Below, piece after piece: positions 56,061 through 64,000 of a stretch of DNA of 64,000 bases. The position numbers and the translations under genes were made by a program. The notes beneath the pieces are model-generated. The model had not been told where the DNA came from. It saw only the letters and a program-made list of their open reading frames with translations, and ran no database searches. Numbering within the stretch: position 1 is the stretch's first letter; each line of letters begins with the position of its first letter. This stretch comes from Rhizophagus irregularis (lineage: Eukaryota > Glomeromycota > Glomeromycetes > Glomerales > Glomeraceae): positions 930,001-994,000 of the forward strand of contig NC_089452.1 of the NCBI RefSeq assembly GCF_026210795.1, written 5' to 3'.

Positions 56061-59000
56061 TTATAGGTCACTAATAATGTCTTTTAACTCAAGAAAATTT
56101 TCTACATCTTTTCTTGAAAAATACTTGTCTTCAAAAACTTCTGGAACATTATTTGTGAATAAACAACCCATTTCAGGAAAATGGATTCGTCTTTCATGAT
56201 GCTTATTAGTAAATCGAACATATTCTATTTCCTATAGTGAATAAGGGAATGACAATGTTACAATCGTAATATAATACATTGAAAAAACGAGAATAGTAAT
56301 TGCATACCATATCAACAAAATCCTTCTCAATTGAAAGTTGCACCAGTTTTGTTCGATAATATACTAAGTTTACAGACTGAAATAGCACATATTCAATCCA
56401 ACCTAATCCCTCGAGGTTTAATATATCCTCATATTTTAATACATATTCTTGTTTCTTTTTAATCTTATTTGGAATCATAAATTAATCAATATGCTAATTT
56501 ATTGATAAAACTGAACAAATATTTGACATTAATTATACTTACAGAGCCTTTTTCAATTATAAATTTAATAAAACAATCTGATGAAAATATTTGTTTGATA
56601 TTTATTTTCCAAATTATATCATAGTGTTTATCCAATAAGTCAACCATAGAAAATTCGGGTAAACTTAAATTATTGTCTTTAAAAGATAATATGCACCTTG
56701 ACAAATGGATTTTTAAATCATTAATTTTATATATGATCACTTAAATTTTAAATATTGTTATAAATACTTACCTATTTAAATTACTTTCTTGAAATTGATA
56801 GTTATTATTATTATTCAAATTCATAATATTTGTCATAAAATAAACATGTTGTTCTGTATATGATTCATTAAGTTAGAGTACTTAATTAATTTAAAGAATA
56901 ATTAATTTAAATATACTTACTTTTATACATATAAATTTCAAATTCATTAATAATTCCAAGTCGAGCACAATCATCGAGATAAAATAAGTGGTTGCACAAG
57001 TAGGACCAAAAACCCGAATATTTTTGTAATAAATAAGCAAACGAAATATCATTTAACTCAAGTAATCTACTTAGGTCAAATTCTGCATCTTCATACTTTT
57101 TTAATTCAATATTTATAATAATTCGTTTAAAGTAATTTGATATATCATCAATATTAGATAAATTTTGAGAATTATCTTTAGGATTTAATTCAATACATTT
57201 TTCAAAGGCCATTATTGACTTATCAACATCTTTCATTGCATAATATGTTAATCCTTTACAGCAATATGCCAAACTGTTAGAATAATCTAGTTGTATAACT
57301 TTATTAAGATCTAATAAAGCTTCGTCATATTTTTGAAGAACAAAATATGCAATAGCTCTTCTATTTAGATTATGAACACTTTCTGGATCTATATTAGCCG
57401 CTTTTGTAAAATAAAATATAGCATCATTATGCTTCCCTATATTACTCAAAATTTCTCCATAATAACACAAAATTAATGAATCACCCTCGTTAATACTCAG
57501 TAATTTATTCAATATTTTTATAGCATTAAAATATTCTCCCTGTTTTTCATAAATATAGGCACAATACTTAAGACAAAAATAATTATTTGGATCATTTTGT
57601 AATGCAATTTTAAAATTTTTTAAAGCATTCTCAAATTCTTTTTGATAGCTTATTCCAAGCATTATAAATAAATTATTTATCTTAGCATTATAATTTATTG
57701 AGGTCATTAAATCTCTTACTGCATTATTATAATTTTCCTGTCTTAAATGAATTTCTCCACGAATATACCAGGCATTGGGCATTTTTTCTTTCAATTTAAT
57801 TGCTTCATTTAAATATAAATGTCCTTGATCATAATTATTAAGACATCTATAGGTATAAGATAGAATACATCTTATTGAATAACTTTCTGGAAAAGTTTTA
57901 AGAAATTCTTTACACCAATGTTCAGCATTTTTATAATTTTTTTCTTCTAATTCTTTAATAGCACTTATATATGTTGGATGTTGTTTTCTTCCAATTTGAA
58001 ATATTGATTTTAATGATTTATTAGGACTAAATTTAATTGCTTTTAGCATTTTCTTTTTCTTAGATAACATTAAATCAACTTCTGAATCACTTGAATCACT
58101 ATAATTATCTTCTAATTCAATTGAAGGTAAAATATGTCCAGCTTCAAAAAATCGTGGAAATAAATTTTTATAAATAGTATTCAGCGGTAAATATTTAATT
58201 TCATTATCTTCAATTTTTTCTTGACATTCAGGACATTTTTTTTGTTTTAATTTTTTTAAATTATTAAATGACAATATATGTTGGCATTTTAAAACACATA
58301 ATTGATCTATTGGCTCAAGACCAATTGGACAAGTCATATCATTTGCAATAATTTCTAAAATGTCACCCGATTTTGATATTTTTGTTTTTATATTTAGAAT
58401 TGTTGGACTTATTTCTTTATCTTTATCTTTTCCTTTTCCTTTTCCTTCTCCTTTTTCAACATTATTATCTAATAAATTAAAATCATCAGAGCACTTTTTT
58501 TTAACAAATGATAGCAAATTTTGAAATTTTTCTGAAGAATCTGTTGTTGAATCATTTTCTTTTAATTTTTGAATGTATTGGTCAAAGTCAATTTCAATCA
58601 AGGAAATCATTTGATTATTAATATTTTGTAAATGAAATAATATTTCAATTGCTTTAAATTGAATGAAATTGCTTGGTGCTTTATTAAGTGATTCAATTGC
58701 TAAATAATAACAGAGGCCATGTATGGATTTTCGAGTGGATTTATGAATAAGATTTTGTGCAAGATCTAATACTCCGAACCATAAAATATGTGGTAAAGCA
58801 AGAGGTTCATTTTCAGCAAGATCATTGATGAGATTTCCTGTATTTCTCAAAACTTTAATAAGTTTATTTGATACTTCATCAAACTTGGATTGAGAATCTA
58901 AAATAGATTTATCAGCAACATCAATCCATTCTTTTTCCAAATAACTCCAAATATATTCCATTAATATCATTTCTTGAAATTTTTTACTAATTACCATTTC

Positions 59001-59911
59001 AGTATCAGACCAATTAAAAAGGTTATGTTGAATTATCAACATAATTCTCCAATCTATATAATAAGATGCTACTGGATATTTAAATTTCAATACTTTACGT
59101 AATTGAGTGAGCATTGATAATATCGAACAATTATCGTTTGGAAGAACAGCTCCGGGTGCTACTGTTGATAAGACTCCTGGTGTAATATTTAATGCAGCCT
59201 TGAGTAATTCCATTATTCTTCGTATAATTTCTTGAAACCAAGTCTCATCATCACGCAAACTATGTAATGTATCCCGTAAGTGAATTAATAAGAAGTCAAT
59301 ATTATAGTTTTGACTGTGAACATTTTTATACTTTCTATTATCCTGCGTTTGATTGAATCGATTAAAACCAGGTCTATAATTGTTATAAATTCCTTCTTGC
59401 ATTACTTGTGTTGTTTTTTTATGAATCTCTGCAAATTTCGCTAAAGAATTATAAACTTTATCCCGAAGTTCTTTACTCAGGCGCATTGGTGTAAAGCAAA
59501 TTTTTTCCAATACTGCTACCAAGGTACGTATATGTGTCTCTAGTCTGACAACACTCTGTTCTTCATAATAGTCAAATGATGATGGATCTACCAATGCAAC
59601 TAAAGAATTACGAAGAACTTCAGGTAAAAACTGGTTGAGTGGATTTTCAAAAAGTAATTTAAGGGCGTATAGATATTTCAATTTAGTTAAATTTTTAATA
59701 AGTTCTTCTACTTTTTCGTCAGGTGTAGTAAATCCATCCTGCTCCAACTTAAGAAGAATGCAATTATCGGATTTGTTCTCAAGCAGAGGCGTTCTGAATT
59801 TGATAGAACTATTTCCACTCTATGTATAGTTTTAATTTAATAAGCTTAATAACTTTAATTTATCAAATATCAAATATATAATTTATTCACCTGTTTTGAA
59901 TTTCCTTCCAT
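56061..59911 (-). CDS. RING-type finger plus TPR-repeat protein
   Basis: Six exons: 59911-59891, 59819-56921, 56853-56785, 56739-56543, 56463-56308 and 56231-56061, about 1,170 aa. The first exon supplies MEGNSKQ and joins in phase 0 to SGNSSIKFRTPLLENK, which removes the need for a non-ATG start. Residues to about 470 are a helical region with no family name I can give. A lysine/glutamate-rich linker follows. A RING/U-box-like finger lies at about 503-545 (CPIGLEPIDQLCVLKCQH, then CPEC). Many TPR motifs run from about 620 to 940. The C-terminal exons hold GLGWIEY, EIEYVRF and VPEVFEDKYFSRKD, a tail I recall from Rhizophagus TPR proteins. Likely an E3 ubiquitin ligase or scaffold. The third exon's donor is ambiguous: 56785 keeps the frame, while the stronger GTAAGT after 56772 does not. 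Confidence 0.85.
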
Positions 59912-60189
59912 TTTTTTTTCGCCAAAATTGAGTCTAAAAGGCCCAATAGCATAAAAAAAAAAAATTTAAGTATTTATATATTGCTTATTAGAATTTTGTA
60001 CGCTTTCATTTGTTTATTTTTTTTATTTAAATGCATGTGTACTAACACGGTGTAACAAAAGTTTGAATGAGTAGCATAATTGTTGTGCGTGATTACATCA
60101 CTTATACATACTATTGCCGATATTTTACCGATAATGATATATTTCCTCATTCCCAAATTGACAATCGGCCTAAATAACTGGCCCACTCT

Positions 60190-60454
60190 TATAATGCCTT
60201 AGGACGGTACCAACGATACCTTAAGTGACCACCCGGACCCACCAAGGTATAGAAGTGACCTCAAGGATAGGACAATGAACTTACCAATGGAATGTTAGGA
60301 GGACACCATCATGACAAGTCCAGCCTACTCTAATCCCTGTACCTTCATGCTATTGGTGCTAGTGTCCGAAGTAAAATTCTTTTAATTTCCGTGATCGGCG
60401 GAATCGAACCATCATGCTCAGGCTATATAAAGAGATGCACTACACCAGGGACAC
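60190..60454 (-). mobile_element. tRNA-derived SINE
   Basis: On the minus strand an RNA polymerase III A box (TGGTGTAGTGC, 60447-60437) is followed by a perfect B box GGTTCGATTCC (60410-60400), spaced as in a tRNA. The flanking bases do not form an acceptor stem, so this is not a working tRNA. An unusually GC-rich body of about 200 bp follows down to about 60190. Exact ends and target duplication were not found. Confidence 0.72.
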
Positions 60455-60492
60455 TTACGTAGTATGATAATATATATAATAAAATCAATGAA

Positions 60493-60513
60493 TCGGAAAA
60501 AATATGGCCCGAA
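60493..60513 (+). promoter_or_regulatory. Conserved upstream motif of kinase genes, copy 3
   Basis: TCGG followed by AAAAAATATGGCCCGAA, ending 126 bp before the ATG at 60640. Immediately upstream TCAATGAATCGG parallels TCAATGCATCGG at 51260. Confidence 0.65.
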
Positions 60514-60639
60514 AATCAGCCAATGATCGGAATAATTTCTATTTTTGGTTGTCTTATTCTTTCTTTAGTAACTTATTTAAGAATACCTACGTAAGTATAC
60601 GAAGACAAAAAAAAATTTTTGTAAATCGAAATTAACTCA

Positions 60640-61961
60640 ATGGATAAAAAATTAAAAATTTCTTCCAATAACAAAAAATGTTCGTATTGTAATAAACCTA
60701 TTACTAAAAAATCATGGTGTAAAGAATGTGACCCATTTAGAATGATAGAAGGATGGACCAGTGGAAACTTTGGTATTGATAAATTTATAAAAGATACAAT
60801 ATATGATGCAAGAAATTATTCAGGGATTGTTTATAAATTCCTCGTATGGGTGCCATTTAATAGATTTACAAATTTAAAAAAAATTAGTGAAGGCGGATTT
60901 GCCGAAGTGTATACTGCAATATGGATTGACGGTAGATCAGAGTATCATAAAAATAATGGGACATGGAGAAAAGTAAACCCCGAACCTGGGATGAGAGTTG
61001 CTTTGAAAATATTAAAGGGATCAAAGAATATGTCAGACGAATATTTAAATGAAGTACGTTTTAAACTAAGTATATTATTTCAAATTTAATTGATTTCATT
61101 CTAATTTAATATTAGGAATTAATAAAATATTTTTTATTAATACTATATTATATATAGCTTAGAGTACATTGGAATGTAACTAAAAATTATGGATTAAGGT
61201 TGTATGGAATAACTAAAGACCCAAAAACTGAAGAATTTGTGATTATTCTAGAATTTGCTTATGAAGGGAATTTGAGAAGTAGTCTTACAAAGAATTTTAA
61301 CAATACTTTTTGGGAAAATAAAATTAAAGTGTTATATGATTCATTGATTGACTTACAAAAATTACATAAATCAGGATATTTTCATAAAGATATTCATAGT
61401 GGAAATATCTTAAGAATTTATGATGATTTAACTTATATTTCAGACTTTGGATTATCTGGACCAGCAAATGAACAAAAACTAAATGATAAAGTATATGGAG
61501 TAATGCCATTTGTTGCTCCAGAAGTCTTAAACGGAAAACCATATACATCATCCGCTGATATTTATAGTTTGGGTGTAGTTATGGTTGAAGTATCATCTGG
61601 AAAACCACCTTTTTATAATATAAAACATGATGTACATTTAGCATTAGACATATGTGGTGGTCTCAGACCAGAATTTGGAAAAGGAACTCCTGAATGTTAT
61701 AAGGAATTGGCTTATAAATGTATGAATGCTGACACAAATAAAAGACCAACAGCTGATGAATTATGTGGTATATTTAAGTTTTGGTATAGTTCTATTAATG
61801 GTAACACAAAAGAGGTAGAAGTATTTGGTTATAAAGGAAAAGAAATTAAAGAAGCGTTTGAAGAAGCTGATAAAGAAATACCAAACATCTCAATTTCATA
61901 TGAAAAGAATCCTGATGCTGTATACATTGCAGAAACTTTTAAAATCGAAACCATATCGTGA
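60640..61961 (+). CDS. Protein kinase, near-identical paralogue with replaced C-terminus
   Basis: Two exons, 60640-61053 and 61158-61961, about 405 aa. The zinc ribbon, GWTSGNFGIDKFI, VALK, FHKDIHSGN, DFG, APE and DIYSLG all match the gene at 51423. Differences: the first loop Gly is Ser (ISEGGF), the N-terminus is shorter by three residues, and similarity ends at codons for DAVYI near 61925. From there a foldback sequence supplies the last residues and the stop, so the YTSR tail and short 3' exons are lost. Nucleotide identity is very high in exon 1 and in the second half of exon 2, and lower around 61300-61440, suggesting partial gene conversion. Activity is plausible, though the loop change may weaken ATP binding. 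Confidence 0.85.
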
Positions 61962-62018
61962 CCATGTCAAAATTTTATCGTAGGAATTATAACCAAGACT
62001 TGGTCACGATATGGTTTT
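61948..62018. repeat. Short foldback sequence at the end of the kinase gene
   Basis: Arms AAACCATATCGTGACCATGTC (61948-61968) and its near complement at 61998-62018, with a 29-base loop. The position coincides with the point at which this gene departs from its paralogue. It may be a small MITE or the remnant of one. Confidence 0.7.
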
Positions 62019-62109
62019 ACACTGCCACGATAAGTTTAACATAATCATATGTATAAAGTTACTGCATATTAAGGAAATCGACACCTGATTTAATCGGGTC
62101 ATACAAAAA

Positions 62110-62350
62110 TAGTATTGAAATCGTAAATACAAATTAAAGTTATAATTAACACATATTTAAGTTATAATAAATATATGTTTAAGTTATAGTAAACAAATAT
62201 TAAAGTTGTAGTAAAGTTATAATTTATTTATTTTAAATATATTGTAAAGTGTTCTATAAACTTTATTAAACAAATATTAAAATTGTAGTAAAGTTATAGT
62301 TAATTTATTTTAAATAAGTTGTAAAGAAATATTAAAGTATTCTATTCTAA
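62110..62350. repeat. Degenerate AT-rich tandem repeat
   Basis: Repeated TTAAAGTTATAGTAAACAAATA-like units of about 20-60 bp. No coding sequence. Function is unknown and replication slippage is a sufficient explanation. Confidence 0.6.
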
Positions 62351-62459
62351 AACTAATCATACTCAAATCTATTATTATTCAACAAAGTTATTTTATTAAT
62401 ATAAATTATTCTATAAATGTAAAATCCCTTATTAACTCTATGAATGATATTCATCCCAC

Positions 62460-64000
62460 ACGTCCAAAGTTCCCAAAAAATAGCCGTCTAAAAAAAAAAA
62501 GAGAGGATGTTAGTAACGTTTCGTTAAAAAATAATGTTTGCAAAAATCCACTCACCGAAATCCACATCTGTTCAAAACGAAAAGCAGTCTAAATTACAAA
62601 ATGCAAAACACCTTCGAAACCCATATAACCGATCCAAGATCCTACAAAAAAAAGCAACAAGAAATGTTAGTTAACGTTTCTAAAAGAAAAATAAAAAAAA
62701 TTGTTTCGAAGTAAAGTGGAACTTCAAAACTTACCCCTAATTGTATTGCATGTCAGATGAACTGAATAAAATGAAAGAAGCTAACTAAAAAATTGAAGAG
62801 ACCTGCAAAATAGACAAAAGAAGAAACGGTTAGTATCTTCAAAACAAAATTAAAAAATAAACTTAAAAAAAGTTTCGAAATGAACCGTTTCGAAACTTAC
62901 TGATCAGGACCAGGAAGTCAATTTACCGGTACCTGCAAAAAAAGAAAAAAAAATCAAAAAAAAATCAAAATAATTAAATATATACAGTATAAATAAATAA
63001 ATTTTAAAAAGTTTTGAAGCAAAGATTTGCTTCGAAACTTACCAATTTATTCCAAAACGCCGATGAAATCAACGTCAAGAAATCCAACTGAAGAAATCCA
63101 AGAAGCCAACTTCCAAAGTTCAACGCTAAAAGAACTGGATGCCTACAAAAAAAAAGATAAATTTTTTTTTAAAAAAAACAAGCTAAAAAAATATTATTAC
63201 AAATAAGTTTCAAATAGAAACTTACCATATCACATATTCAAGTCCTAAAGCTGAAAGAACCGATACATACAAAAAAGAGAGAGATTAAAAAAAATAAATT
63301 AAAAAAAAAACGGTTTGAATTTTTGAATCAAAGCTTACCAGACTCAAGTCCCCGAAGAAACTGACACCCACAAAAAAAAAGACAAAAAAATTTTTAAAAA
63401 AAACAAATTTTTTTAAAAAAATTGCAAAGCTCCATTGAGTCCATGCGTTCGAAGACCAGATCCTGAAGAACCAGCAGCCTACAAAAAGAAGAAAAAAATG
63501 GAACGTTATATGTTTCGTTAAAAGAATTATTTACAAAAAGTAAAAAACTCCATCACCGAATTTCCCTCCTTATAGTCCAAGCTGGCACTCTACAAAAAAT
63601 ACGAAAAGAAATGTTAGTTCGTTTCCCATATTTAAAATAAAAAAAAGTCCTCTTCCTCCTTCCTCTTTCCCCATTTCTTACCTTAAAGTCCGTACTCCTA
63701 TGTGTCCTATAAAAAAAATACCAAAAAAATGTTAGTTTGTTTCTTAAAAATAAAAAGAAAATAAATCCCCCTTCCATTTCTTACCTTAAAGTCTGGTTTG
63801 TGTTCAAGCCGGCATCCTATAAAAAAACAATGAAAAAGAAACGTTAGTTCGTTTCTTAAATTTAAAATAACAGAATCCTCTTCTTCCTTCCCTTTCCCCA
63901 TTTCTTACCTTAAAGTCCTTACTCATCTTTCTATCAACGTCGGTCAATTTTCTTATATCTGATATGTTCCTCCTACAAGTCCTATAAAAAAAATAACAAA
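62460..64000 (-). repeat. Second intron-like tandem array
   Basis: On the minus strand, segments ending in a T-run plus TTTTTGTAG or TTTTTATAG are followed by 20-115 bases of less biased sequence and then GTAAGTTTCG or GTAAGAAATGG. At least eight such units occur, with donors near 62736, 62897, 63043, 63665 and 63785, and the array reaches the window edge. Intervening bodies share AAACGAACTAACATTTC. Several acceptors have decayed (for example GTGG near 63372). Exon-like lengths of 21, 25 and 32 are not all multiples of three. The open frames at 63553-63777 and 63707-63901 run through introns and are not genes. Confidence 0.65.

Noticed and set aside
60395-60454. Functional tRNA gene
   Set aside because: A and B boxes are present but the flanks do not pair as an acceptor stem, so a tRNA-derived SINE fits better.
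63553-63901. Minus-strand frames with repeated DFKVRNG
   Set aside because: They run across splice-site-like borders of the tandem array; the repeat in the protein reflects the DNA repeat.
1-64000. CRISPR arrays, bacterial operons, Shine-Dalgarno sites
   Set aside because: The tandem arrays present are intron-like modules or satellites without equal-length unique spacers, and the gene structure is eukaryotic.

Overview
The window reads as AT-rich fungal nuclear DNA, and the protein families point to an arbuscular mycorrhizal fungus of the Rhizophagus (Glomeromycotina) type. Genes are intron-rich with GT-AG introns. The kinases carry the N-terminal signature GWTSGNxDIDKFI next to a CxxC/CxxC zinc ribbon, which I associate with the large Rhizophagus tyrosine-kinase-like expansion. 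F-box/LRR-like and RING-TPR proteins of the kind expanded in these fungi are also present. The species call is inference from family memory, not from a database search.

Layout. 1-4.6 kb: non-coding repeat sequence, one half of a segmental duplication (second copy at 31.5-33.3 kb), with two MITEs. 4.6-5.35 kb: a small multi-pass membrane protein. 5.4-13.2 kb: no gene; MITEs, a probable LINE tail and a 2.6-kb hAT-type element containing a large inverted-repeat satellite. 13.2-18.2 kb (minus): a kinase gene preceded by eight full and one truncated tandem copy of a kinase N-lobe exon. 18.2-29.6 kb: transposon graveyard with a TA-flanked foldback element, a Crypton-like tyrosine recombinase pseudogene split by a 2-kb element, and a Helitron helicase pseudogene with a recognisable 3' end, split by a hAT MITE. 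29.6-30.9 kb (minus): a kinase-like protein lacking the catalytic Asp. 33.9-37.8 kb: two divergent F-box paralogues. 39.7-41.4 kb: two MITEs. 42.1-46.9 kb (plus): a kinase gene whose middle is a 3-kb tandem array of intron-like modules. 51.4-53.0 and 60.6-62.0 kb (plus): two nearly identical kinases. 56.1-59.9 kb (minus): a six-exon RING-TPR protein. 60.2-60.5 kb: a tRNA-derived SINE. 62.5-64 kb: a second intron-like array, on the minus strand.

Most striking features. (1) The 42.6-45.7 kb array: nearly every module has a splice acceptor followed by exactly 3 (twice 6) bases and then a donor. One final module has a 1-base gap. If all gaps were spliced in as microexons, the upstream exons would join the kinase exons in frame without a stop. 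(2) The tandem kinase N-lobe exon array. (3) A shared upstream motif, AAAATATGGCCCGAA, about 125-145 bp before the start codon of three kinase genes. (4) Many MITEs have exact target-site duplications, and several insertions can be verified against an empty copy or an interrupted coding frame.

Intron positions were read by eye from splice consensus and reading-frame continuity; none is confirmed by transcript data.
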